A stretch of DNA of 64,000 nucleotides from an uncultured Pelagibacteraceae bacterium (GTDB lineage Bacteria > Pseudomonadota > Alphaproteobacteria > Pelagibacterales > Pelagibacteraceae), in contig CACGWC010000002.1 in assembly GCA_902576785.1 (NCBI GenBank), positions 1-64,000 of the forward strand, read 5' to 3'. Shown here piece by piece: positions 19,249 through 28,496 of the stretch (position 1 is the stretch's first letter; the number at the start of each line of letters is the position of its first letter). The translations under genes and the position numbers were made by a program. The notes under the pieces are model-generated. The model made no database searches. It was not told the DNA's origin and saw only the letters and a list, made by a program, of their open reading frames with translations.

Positions 19249-20802
19249 TTATCTAATCATTGCCCAGCTTAAGGCATCTATTGTATTTTCTGGCACAATA
19301 CTGACATTTATTATTACAATTATTAATATTAACAATATATATGATGATACACCATACTTTTTGCTTATCATCTCAACATTTTTACTTATTTTTCTATATT
19401 TGGTTTTTTTATTGATTTGAAAAGCATATATGGCCAACATATTTGGTGCAGCAGCATACAAATAAGAAGCTAGAATAATCCAGTCCATAATTGTTAAGTA
19501 CTCTAGTTTGGGTAGTTCATTATCAATAACAAAATTGTATGCAATTAAAGATAGCAAGCAAACTATTGAAATAGTAAGTTTTGCCTCTACCTCTTTAGGA
19601 TGAAGCCATACTGAACTCCAACAAATTATCAAAATTAGAGCTATTGGGAAAATAATTTTAAAAATATAATAAAATGATTGTCTTTCAATATCTACCTCGA
19701 TTGAGTTTTCGTTAAATATTATTCCTCCAAAATCAAAATTATTTCCAGTATTATATTTTACATCAATAATATCCCAACCAGGTATTTTTAAATTTTGCTT
19801 AGTATAATTTAAAAGTACATAATTTGTATTATAAGGAGATACTAATACTTCATCAAAAGATTCTGTATCAACTAATGATATAATGATTTTTTGTCTATCA
19901 AAAGGAAATGCAACTAAATTAAACTTGTTTTTAATTTCCCATTCACCCTCAGCAGAATATTCAACACTCAACAATATATCATCTCGCTCTTCTGTATCAT
20001 CATCGTCATAAACATATACTCCAACAGTTTCATAAACTTTATCTTTATCTTCTGAAATTAAATCGGCAAATGCTAACGTTTCTCCTGATATTGGTAATCT
20101 ATTTTCTTTTGCATAATCGTATGGAATTTCTGGACAATTCACACTTCTAATTATTTGATCGTTTTCATCAAAATATGCAATTGTATTTTTTGCGTGCTGG
20201 ACTATTTCCCAATCCATATTGTCGTAATATTGTCTATCTGAACCTAAATATCCTGAGAATTTTATTGTAGAATTTTTAAGATTTATTTCATTTATACTAT
20301 TTAATACGAACGATAATGGCCTATGTTCTTTTACATATTCTTGAGACTTAACTTTAACTTTAATTTTTTTTTTATTTCTTTGAATTACTAAATTATATTC
20401 TTTTATAGAATTTACTTGATTTATTATTTCACTAATCTCCTTATTATTTAATTTACTCAAATCTTTACCATCAATGGAAATTAGAATATCTTTATTTTTT
20501 AATTTATTTATATTTTCTCTTGTTGTTATAGAGCCAATTATAGGATAATTATTGAAGGTTCTTCGGTATTTAATACAATCTTCTTCACCACATCTTAAAA
20601 TATCAACACTTTGCACTGGGTCATTCTCTAAATCAAAACCTAAATCTAAGATTTCGACAACTGGCTGAATAGTTATATCCTTATTGTATTTTAAATATTT
20701 TAGTCCTTCTAAAAATTCATAGCACCTATTGTCCATGGAATAACTTGGATTATTAAAAAACAAAATGAACAAAAAGGTTAAAAAAATTTTGAAAATTTTC
20801 AT
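19249..20802 (-). CDS. pentameric ligand-gated ion channel with N-terminal PDZ-like domain
   Basis: PDZ-like INKLKNKDILISIDGKDLSKLNNKEISEIINQVNSIKEYNLVIQRNKKKIKVKVK; Pro-loop NLVAFPFDRQKIIISLVD; EAKLTISIVCLLSLIAYNFVIDNELPKLEYLTIMD pore segment. Confidence 0.85.
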   Translation of the reverse strand: MKIFKIFLTFLFILFFNNPSYSMDNRCYEFLEGLKYLKYNKDITIQPVVEILDLGFDLENDPVQSVDILRCGEEDCIKYRRTFNNYPIIGSITTRENINKLKNKDILISIDGKDLSKLNNKEISEIINQVNSIKEYNLVIQRNKKKIKVKVKSQEYVKEHRPLSFVLNSINEINLKNSTIKFSGYLGSDRQYYDNMDWEIVQHAKNTIAYFDENDQIIRSVNCPEIPYDYAKENRLPISGETLAFADLISEDKDKVYETVGVYVYDDDDTEERDDILLSVEYSAEGEWEIKNKFNLVAFPFDRQKIIISLVDTESFDEVLVSPYNTNYVLLNYTKQNLKIPGWDIIDVKYNTGNNFDFGGIIFNENSIEVDIERQSFYYIFKIIFPIALILIICWSSVWLHPKEVEAKLTISIVCLLSLIAYNFVIDNELPKLEYLTIMDWIILASYLYAAAPNMLAIYAFQINKKTKYRKISKNVEMISKKYGVSSYILLILIIVIINVSIVPENTIDALSWAMIR

Positions 20803-21503
20803 ATTTTTTTTGTTTCTTTTTCATTTCTTTTTAGTTTTTGTTTTTGCTTAAGTTCATTATGTAAATAAAATGAAAAAAGTACTAAAATTCCAACAACAGT
20901 CATTGGATACGGCCAAACTAAAAAATTGTAAAATCCATGAAATAAATAGGGTAAAATTAATGATAATATTAAAAAGTTTTTCTTTCCTGTAAAAGCATAC
21001 ATTCCAAAATAATAACCCATTACAGCACCATTAAGACCATGCATTGGTATTGCGGAATATGATCTGCCTAAAGCCACCAAATATGACAATTCAGCAAAGT
21101 TGTAACCTTCTTCTTTTGCTATTTGCTCTGCCCATTCATAAACATAAGTATAATTTTCGTATGTTGCAAAACCTAAAGAAACAACAACTCCATATACTAA
21201 ACCATCCATAGGTTCATTAAATTCATTTCTCTTTAAAACAATTAAATAAAGAATTGAAAACTTTAACAACTCTTCAGCCCAAGCAGGACCTAAAAAACTA
21301 CTAGTTAAGTTTTCAGAATACTTTGATCCGTCATAAAAAAAATCATGACTTAAACCATTTAGAATTCCTGCAGGTAAACAAATTAAAAAACCAAGAAAAA
21401 AAATTAAAATTACAGTGCCCTTAGGTTCTTTAAATTTATCAGCTAATACAAAGTATAATAAAATTATTATTGGAGGAACCAAAGTAATCAATAAGGTTAT
21501 CAT
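20799..21503 (-). CDS. PrsW-family intramembrane metalloprotease
   Basis: GPAWAEELLKF, GLVYGVVVSLGFATYENYTYV, HGLNGAVMGYYFG in a multi-TM protein. Confidence 0.85.
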   Translation of the reverse strand: MITLLITLVPPIIILLYFVLADKFKEPKGTVILIFFLGFLICLPAGILNGLSHDFFYDGSKYSENLTSSFLGPAWAEELLKFSILYLIVLKRNEFNEPMDGLVYGVVVSLGFATYENYTYVYEWAEQIAKEEGYNFAELSYLVALGRSYSAIPMHGLNGAVMGYYFGMYAFTGKKNFLILSLILPYLFHGFYNFLVWPYPMTVVGILVLFSFYLHNELKQKQKLKRNEKETKKI

Positions 21504-21690
21504 TTTGAAAAGCTATCAAAAGATTAATTTAATGTCTAACCTAAGTGTAGTCTTTTTGTAGTCCTTTTTATAAGAGCAACTTGCTATGACTTTAAAACAT
21601 AAGTAGTATCAACGTTAATGAAAGGAAAATTTGTTAAGCTATTTGATTTGTAATCAATAGGCCCACCTTGAAAGGCTTCGCTTAATATCG

Positions 21691-22254
21691 TTACATGGTT
21701 TCAATACTTCCTATTAATTTATAATCCTTATCTACAACGACAATTTCACCGGATGAAGTGCCAAAATTTAGCATTTCTGAAATAACTACAAAATGTGTTA
21801 CTAAAATAAGATTTTTCTCACCATTCCAGTTAGATATGTATTTTTTTAAACTCTTAATTTGTTCATCTTTATATTTATAGAACTTTTCTTGATAAAAAGA
21901 GTTTAACCCTTTGAAGATTTCATAATTATTAAACGCAAATCTTGCGGTATCTTTACATCTACACCACTCACTTGATAATACTTTATCAATTTGAATATTA
22001 TTATTACTAAATAATATTCCAATTTTTTTTGATTGCTCTATACCTTCTTGATTTAAATTTCTTTGAGTATCACATTTTTTTAAATCAATATTATTAGGAT
22101 CTCCATTTCCTGGTGCAAGTGAATGTCTTATAAATACAATTTTTCCACCCTTCTGCAGTTCGCTTATTACTAAATCATTAGCCTGTGAATAATTTGAATT
22201 AAAAATACTTAGCAAAAATAAAAGAATAAAATTTATATATTTCATAAACGACAA
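21691..22254 (-). CDS. histidine phosphatase superfamily protein, secreted
   Basis: IVFIRHSLAPGNGDPNN (RH motif), LSSEWCRCKDTA, LILVTHFVVI; signal peptide. Confidence 0.85.
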   Translation of the reverse strand: MSFMKYINFILLFLLSIFNSNYSQANDLVISELQKGGKIVFIRHSLAPGNGDPNNIDLKKCDTQRNLNQEGIEQSKKIGILFSNNNIQIDKVLSSEWCRCKDTARFAFNNYEIFKGLNSFYQEKFYKYKDEQIKSLKKYISNWNGEKNLILVTHFVVISEMLNFGTSSGEIVVVDKDYKLIGSIETM

Positions 22255-22275
22255 TTAAATTTTTATCTGTATTTT

Positions 22276-23754
22276 TTATAATAGAGCTTTCTGAACTGAT
22301 AATTTCCAACCATTTATTAAATCGTTCCTAACTTTTCGGTTTATTTTAGGCTTAAAAATTTTATCTTTTTTCCATTTCCTCTTGATTTGATATAATGATT
22401 TAAATAATCCAATTTGATATCCAGCTAGTAAAGCTACTCCTAAACCAGTTGTTTCTAATACCTTTGGTCTTTCTGTATTTATATTTATGATGTCAGATAA
22501 AAATTGCGAAAACCAGTTGTTTTTTACCATGCCTCCATCAATCTTAAGTTTAGTTGGTTTTAAACCATCTTTTTTCATTGCATTAAATAAATCATTACTT
22601 TGATAGGCAACTGACTCTAATACTGCTCTAACTAAGGTTTTCCAATCACTATTTCTTGTTAAACCTGTTATTACCCCTCTTGCATCAGGCCTCCAATAAG
22701 GTGCTCCCATTCCACTGAAGGCAGGCACAACGTATACACCCTCATTATTTTTTTTTGATTGAGCAATTGTTTCCGTATCAAAAGCATTGTTAATAAATTT
22801 TAATTTATCTCTTAACCATTGTACACCTGCACCTGCAATAAAAATAGATCCTTCAAGAGCATAAATATTTTTTCCATTCAATCTGTAACATATTGTTGTT
22901 AATAATTTATTTTTAGAATAAATTTTTTTTGAACCAGTATTCATTATGACAAAGGCACCAGTTCCATATGTGCTTTTTACTGAACCTCTTTCAAAGCATG
23001 ACTGTCCTACTGCAGCTGCTTGTTGGTCTCCTAGAACTGCTGATATTGGTATTTCACTGCCGACAATTCTCTTACTTGTTAAACCAAAATTATCAGCTGA
23101 ATTTTTAACTTTTGGCAAAATATTTTCAGAAATTTTAAGTTTTTTTAAGATTTCTTTATCCCATTTATTATTATTAATGTTAAATAACATGGTCCTACAA
23201 GCATTAGTTGCTTCTGTTAAATGATGTTGCCGATTAGTAAGTTTCCAAATAAGGAAAGTATCAACAGTACCAAATAATAAATTATTTGATTTTAAAAGTT
23301 TCTTAACATTTTTTACGTTTTCTAGTATCCATTTAATTTTAGTTGCAGAAAAATATGGGTCAATAAATAATCCAGTTTTTTTTCTAAAAATTTTTTCATA
23401 ATTTTTTTTCTTTAACTCTTCACAATAGTCTTGGGTTCTTCTATCTTGCCAAACAATTGCGTTGTAGACTGGTTTTCCTGTTTTCTTATTCCAAAGAATA
23501 GTTGTCTCTCTCTGGTTAGTTATTCCTATACTTAATATTTTTCCTCTTAATAGTGATGCTTTTTTTATTACTTTTTTCAACGCTTTTAGAGTTGTAAGCC
23601 AAATTTCGTTTGGATTATGCTCCACCCATCCATTTTTTGGAAAATATTGATTAAATTCAAACTGGGATGTAAATTTTATATTACCATCTAAATCAAAGAG
23701 AATTGCTCTAGTTGATGTTGTGCCTTGGTCAATAGCAACAAGAAATTTTTTCAC
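22276..23754 (-). CDS. glpK: glycerol kinase
   Basis: FLVAIDQGTTSTRAILFD; NQRETTILWNKKTGKPVYNAIVWQDRRT; GMGAPYWRPDARGVITGLTR. Confidence 0.97.
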   Translation of the reverse strand: MKKFLVAIDQGTTSTRAILFDLDGNIKFTSQFEFNQYFPKNGWVEHNPNEIWLTTLKALKKVIKKASLLRGKILSIGITNQRETTILWNKKTGKPVYNAIVWQDRRTQDYCEELKKKNYEKIFRKKTGLFIDPYFSATKIKWILENVKNVKKLLKSNNLLFGTVDTFLIWKLTNRQHHLTEATNACRTMLFNINNNKWDKEILKKLKISENILPKVKNSADNFGLTSKRIVGSEIPISAVLGDQQAAAVGQSCFERGSVKSTYGTGAFVIMNTGSKKIYSKNKLLTTICYRLNGKNIYALEGSIFIAGAGVQWLRDKLKFINNAFDTETIAQSKKNNEGVYVVPAFSGMGAPYWRPDARGVITGLTRNSDWKTLVRAVLESVAYQSNDLFNAMKKDGLKPTKLKIDGGMVKNNWFSQFLSDIININTERPKVLETTGLGVALLAGYQIGLFKSLYQIKRKWKKDKIFKPKINRKVRNDLINGWKLSVQKALL

Positions 23755-23828
23755 AATTTAAGTCTATACCTAAATTTTTTTTTCTAAAAGTAAAAACTAA
23801 TACAAGCTGGAAGGATATGAAATTTAAA

Positions 23829-25592
23829 TTATTTAGTGAAAGATTGAGTTGAATATTCTGACAAGGGAAGTTTTGATAAAGTTTTTATCTTTTTGACATA
23901 ATCTACAAAAGATTGAGCATAGCCGAGATATGTATTTACTACTCTTCCTTGCTTAGATATAATTCCAAAAGTTTTATATCCATCTTTACCAGCTGCAATA
24001 TAGTTATTTGTTGCTACTGTATAAGTCTTACTTGGATTTATCTTTACCCAACTCTTGTCTGTTCTACCCTTAAACTCTAAATTTATCACTCTATTTCCTT
24101 TACTATTGCTTGCTTGAACATCCCATCTCAATCCAGCAGCATATGGATAGGCTCCTGTAGAACCATCTGGAGTTAAAGCATAATCAATTGAGTCTTCCAA
24201 AACATTTTTAATTTCTTCTCCACTCATTTTCAATTCTACAATAGTATTACTGAAAGGTAATAAGGTATACGCGTCCCCAATTGTAATATTGCCTTCTTTT
24301 ATATCTATTCTTGTTCCACCACCATTTTGAATTGCAATATCACTTAATTTGGACATTTCTCTGAAGGCGTGTGCTACAATATTCGAAATATCGGATCCAT
24401 TTTTTTCAGTTTTTGATACATCACAAAGTTTTGACTTTCCTTGTCCAGGAATTCTTTCAAGACATAAATCATCAGTTACTCTGCCAATTACTTCACTGCT
24501 TTTTTCTTTAACTTCATTTTTGTATTTTTCTAATATTTTTGATGCTTGTGCGTCAGCCTCTACGATTGAAATATTTGGATTAACTTCGATAGCCTTGTAT
24601 ACGGCTTCTCTATAATTACCATCTATCTCAACTCTTTTTCCATTTGAATCTTTTCTCTTAAAGGAATCATCTAACATTATATGTGGTATTCCATCACATG
24701 ACTTGATGGTGCCATCGTTATTAAACTCGATATTAAGTTCTCCAACAATTTGAGAATATTCCCATGCTGTAACTATACAAACATCTTCCTCATTTTTATT
24801 TTTGACTACAGTTGGGTAGGCCCCATTAGAATTTAGTCCTACATTATCGAAATCTCCAGTTAGACTATGAGAATCACCTCCAACTATAACATCAACATCT
24901 GTGAGAAGTTTAGCCATGTTAATCTCATTTTTATATCCATAATGAGTTAAAAGAATTATCTTATTGATTCCTTGTTGTTTAAGCTTATTTATATTTTCTT
25001 GTGCTGAATTAATTTCATCTAAAAATAAAGTTGTGTCGTCTGGATTTGATGATTCTCTCGTTTTTTTTGAGATCACAATTCCAATTACTCCAATTTTTTG
25101 ATTTCCTTTATTGATTATAGTGTAAGGTTTAATTTTTTTTGACAAAGGTGAGTTTATTTTTGCTTTAATGTTTGCTGACAAAACTGGAGTCTTACACTTA
25201 TCAGTATGAAGATAATCTAAAAACTCAACTAAACTCTTATCACCATCATCAAATTCATGATTTCCTATAGCGAAAGCATCAAAACAAATTTGATTCATCA
25301 TTTCTGCATCTGCTTTGCCCTTGAAAAGAGTGTAATATAATGTCCCTGTAATAGCATCACCCGCATGAAGCTTGATAACATTTTCATTTTTTAATTTTAA
25401 TTCTTTAAATTTTGCTACGACAGATGGAAAACCGCCTGATACAACTCTCGTCTTTTCACCATCTAAATTTAAATCAAGTCTTTTATTTGGTTCCAAATGA
25501 GAGTGATGATCATTTATATGTAAAATGGTAATTTTATCTGCTAAAGCTGATGAACTTAAAATAAGTGAAAAAATAATTAAAAATAATTTCAT
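23829..25592 (-). CDS. periplasmic 5'-nucleotidase / 2',3'-cyclic phosphodiesterase family (UshA-like)
   Basis: ITILHINDHHSHLEP, HAGDAITGTLYYTLF, AIGNHEFDDG, NGGGTRIDIKEG; signal peptide. Confidence 0.93.
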   Translation of the reverse strand: MKLFLIIFSLILSSSALADKITILHINDHHSHLEPNKRLDLNLDGEKTRVVSGGFPSVVAKFKELKLKNENVIKLHAGDAITGTLYYTLFKGKADAEMMNQICFDAFAIGNHEFDDGDKSLVEFLDYLHTDKCKTPVLSANIKAKINSPLSKKIKPYTIINKGNQKIGVIGIVISKKTRESSNPDDTTLFLDEINSAQENINKLKQQGINKIILLTHYGYKNEINMAKLLTDVDVIVGGDSHSLTGDFDNVGLNSNGAYPTVVKNKNEEDVCIVTAWEYSQIVGELNIEFNNDGTIKSCDGIPHIMLDDSFKRKDSNGKRVEIDGNYREAVYKAIEVNPNISIVEADAQASKILEKYKNEVKEKSSEVIGRVTDDLCLERIPGQGKSKLCDVSKTEKNGSDISNIVAHAFREMSKLSDIAIQNGGGTRIDIKEGNITIGDAYTLLPFSNTIVELKMSGEEIKNVLEDSIDYALTPDGSTGAYPYAAGLRWDVQASNSKGNRVINLEFKGRTDKSWVKINPSKTYTVATNNYIAAGKDGYKTFGIISKQGRVVNTYLGYAQSFVDYVKKIKTLSKLPLSEYSTQSFTK

Positions 25593-25791
25593 GACGGGAT
25601 AATCGTTATAAAATATGAAAGTATTTTTACTAAAAAGTGAAAGATTTATTAAAAAAATTTAAACTAATTATTACTTATGCTCGATAAAAAACAATTTTAA
25701 ATTTGATGAAAATTTTAATAATAACAAATAATCATATCTATTATGAGCTGATTGAGTTTGGGGCTTAAAGAATATTTAGAATTAAAAACTG

Positions 25792-26511
25792 TTACAGACT
25801 GGAAGGATTAACACTTTTAAATTCTAACATGTTCTCAAAAGTACACATTTCAGGTTTTGAAAAAGTAATTTTTGGAAATTTTTTACTAAAGTCTAAAAAT
25901 AGTTTTTTATTAAATTCAATTAAATTACTTATTTCAATCTCACTAAGCTCTCTTAAGATATATGCCAAAGTAATATGAAAAGTATATCTTTGATGGTTTT
26001 CAAATTTAATTTTTAATAAGCTACTTAGTTCATCTCTACAATTTCTTAATATTTTTTCATCCTTTTCAGAATATGGTTCTAAAATAATACTGTATCCTCC
26101 AAAAAACATTTTTAGTTTAAGATTGAATTCTTTTGGAAAGATATAGTTCTGAATTCTTCTATTTAATTCAACAGCTATATCTTTATAATCCATATCAGGA
26201 TCTATATCTGATGGCCAATAATTAGTGTCTTTTGTATTAAAATTACAACAATCAAATAATGTCATATGAAAACTGGATGGAGGTAAATAGAAGTAAGTTT
26301 TTTTGGGGTTAAAATTCTCTATATTTTTTTGAAAACTAATAATTTGATCAGATAAATTAGTATTAAGAGGAATATTGCAAATTATTGTGCAGCCTGGAAA
26401 TGGTAAAGGATTTCCTCTATCATCAAATTTATTTTCTGCACCTTTTAAAGTATATCCTTCAAGTTTTCCTGCTAAAAATTTCTCTTGGTTATTAACTATA
26501 TTTAAATCCAT
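25792..26511 (-). CDS. DUF1868 / 2H phosphoesterase-like protein
   Basis: Two HxT motifs: SSFHMTLFDCCN and YTFHITLAYIL; KLEGYTLKGAENKFDDRGNPLPFPGCTIICNI N-terminus. Confidence 0.75.
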   Translation of the reverse strand: MDLNIVNNQEKFLAGKLEGYTLKGAENKFDDRGNPLPFPGCTIICNIPLNTNLSDQIISFQKNIENFNPKKTYFYLPPSSFHMTLFDCCNFNTKDTNYWPSDIDPDMDYKDIAVELNRRIQNYIFPKEFNLKLKMFFGGYSIILEPYSEKDEKILRNCRDELSSLLKIKFENHQRYTFHITLAYILRELSEIEISNLIEFNKKLFLDFSKKFPKITFSKPEMCTFENMLEFKSVNPSSL

Positions 26512-26520
26512 TAAGATAAA

Positions 26521-27441
26521 CTAAAACCATTTTATATTTTCTTTCTCACAAAGTTCTTTCAACCTTAATGGATAATCTGTCATAATACCATCTACACCGT
26601 ACTCAACCATCTTTAACATTTCGTACTCTTTGTTTACTGTCCATACATTTACTGGCAATTCTTCTTGATGAGAAATATCGACAAGTTTTTTTGTAATGTC
26701 TTTTCGGTATGGATGCCAAGCTTTTCCACCTTGTGACTTTATAATTTTTGGCAATTCATGATCTTCATAATAAGGCAAAAAACTCAACCATGGAGATCTG
26801 TTGTAAATAGTTTGATTAATATTAATTCCTGTCAAATGTTGAGTTAAGTAAGCTCTTGGAATTTCAGGATACTGATTTTTAATTACTGATAAAGTTCTCC
26901 AATCAAATGATGAAACGATTATTTTATCTTTTAAAGATGATTCATTTATATCGTTCATAATTAATTTTACTGTATCTTCTGGTTCTGGTGTCAAATTTTC
27001 TTCCTCTGGTGTAGATTTAATTTCTAAATTTATTAATAATTTTTCAGATTTATTTTTTGAAGACATTTCTAATAATTCAGAAAGTTTTGGTATTCTTTGG
27101 TTTTCTAATTTTTTTTGATTAATAAATCTTCTTCCGTATCTGGATAATTTATTTACTGAACCTACATCAAACTTTGAAAGTTCTGCATAAGTTAAATCAA
27201 ATATTTTTAAATTTTCATCCTCTATCCAATTCCCCTCATTATCTTTTGTTCTGCTTGGATCTAATCTAAAATCATGAGCAATAACTGGTACAAGATCCTT
27301 AGAAATTAATATATCTGTTTCGTATGCATTAATATTGTTTTCAAATAAGTATTTAAAACTTTCTAGAGTGTTTTCGGGAAGATCTCCTCTTGCTCCTCGG
27401 TGACCATAAATTTTTATATGATTTGGTTTGCTTAAAATCAA
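26521..27441 (-). CDS. glpQ: glycerophosphodiester phosphodiesterase
   Basis: IYGHRGARGDLPENTLESFKYLFENNINAYETDILISKDLVPVIAHD; VNVWTVNKEYEM. Confidence 0.95.
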   Translation of the reverse strand: MILSKPNHIKIYGHRGARGDLPENTLESFKYLFENNINAYETDILISKDLVPVIAHDFRLDPSRTKDNEGNWIEDENLKIFDLTYAELSKFDVGSVNKLSRYGRRFINQKKLENQRIPKLSELLEMSSKNKSEKLLINLEIKSTPEEENLTPEPEDTVKLIMNDINESSLKDKIIVSSFDWRTLSVIKNQYPEIPRAYLTQHLTGININQTIYNRSPWLSFLPYYEDHELPKIIKSQGGKAWHPYRKDITKKLVDISHQEELPVNVWTVNKEYEMLKMVEYGVDGIMTDYPLRLKELCEKENIKWF

Positions 27442-27443
27442 AA

Positions 27444-28496
27444 TTAATTAACTCTTTTGCCAGTGCTTTTATCAAAAATATAATATTTATTGTTCTCAAT
27501 ATTAAGACTTAGATCAGCACCTTTTTCAATAGTTAGATTTCCCGGACACCTATAACAAAAGTCTTTTTTGTCTTTTAATTGACCATAAACAAGATTATCC
27601 GAACCAAGTTGTTCCACTAAGTCTACTTTTAAATTAATTAAACTATTTTCACTTTGACTTAAATGTTCAGGTCTTATTCCTAATTTTACTTCTCCCTCAA
27701 AGTCACTATCAATATCTTTAATTTCAAAACCTTCTGCAGATAATGTTTTATTTTTTATATTACCATCTAAAAAATTCATTTGAGGTGAGCCAATAAAACC
27801 AGCAACAAATAATGATTTTGGATTATCATATATCTCAATAGGAGTTCCAAGCTGTTCAATAATTCCATTGTTAATAACTGCTAATCTATCAGCAAGTGTC
27901 ATGGCCTCTACTTGATCATGCGTAACAAATATGCTTGTTACTCCAACTTTCTGTTGAAGTTTTTTGATTTCAAGTCTCATCTGAATTCTTAATTTTGCAT
28001 CTAAATTTGAAAGAGGTTCATCAAATAAGAATATTTTTGGATTTCTAACAATTGCTCTACCCATTGCAACCCTTTGCCTTTGACCTCCGGATAACATTGA
28101 AGGTTTTCTCTGTAAATAATCTGAAATTTGTAACAGCTTAGCTGCATCATTTACTTTTTGCTCGATTGTTTCTTTGTCAATTCCTCTGTTTTTTAGACCA
28201 TAAGCCAAGTTATTATAAACATTCATATGTGGGTATAATGCATAGTTCTGAAACACCATTGCTACATCTCTTTCAGACGGATCTACCTCATTAATTAATT
28301 TTCCATCAAGATTAATATCACCCTCTGTAATATCCTCTAAGCCTGCAACCATTCTTAATAAAGTTGATTTTCCACATCCACTAGGTCCTACAAAAACCAT
28401 AAACTCACCCTCATCAACACTTAATGAAGTTTCATGAACAGCCTTAGTTCCATTTGGGTAAATCTTAGTCACATTTTTTAAATCTAAAAAGCTCAT
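27444..28496 (-). CDS. ugpC: sn-glycerol-3-phosphate-type ABC transporter ATP-binding protein
   Basis: FVGPSGCGKSTLLRMVAGLE; LSGGQRQRVAMGRAIVRNPKIFLFDEPLSNLD; cluster context. Confidence 0.95.
   Translation of the reverse strand: MSFLDLKNVTKIYPNGTKAVHETSLSVDEGEFMVFVGPSGCGKSTLLRMVAGLEDITEGDINLDGKLINEVDPSERDVAMVFQNYALYPHMNVYNNLAYGLKNRGIDKETIEQKVNDAAKLLQISDYLQRKPSMLSGGQRQRVAMGRAIVRNPKIFLFDEPLSNLDAKLRIQMRLEIKKLQQKVGVTSIFVTHDQVEAMTLADRLAVINNGIIEQLGTPIEIYDNPKSLFVAGFIGSPQMNFLDGNIKNKTLSAEGFEIKDIDSDFEGEVKLGIRPEHLSQSENSLINLKVDLVEQLGSDNLVYGQLKDKKDFCYRCPGNLTIEKGADLSLNIENNKYYIFDKSTGKRVN

Noticed and set aside
21620-21670. Possible tRNA-Thr(TGT) remnant (TGATTTGTAATCA plus TAGG)
   Set aside because: Only ~13 nt of anticodon-arm similarity; no acceptor or T-arm pairing, so not called as a tRNA or pseudogene.
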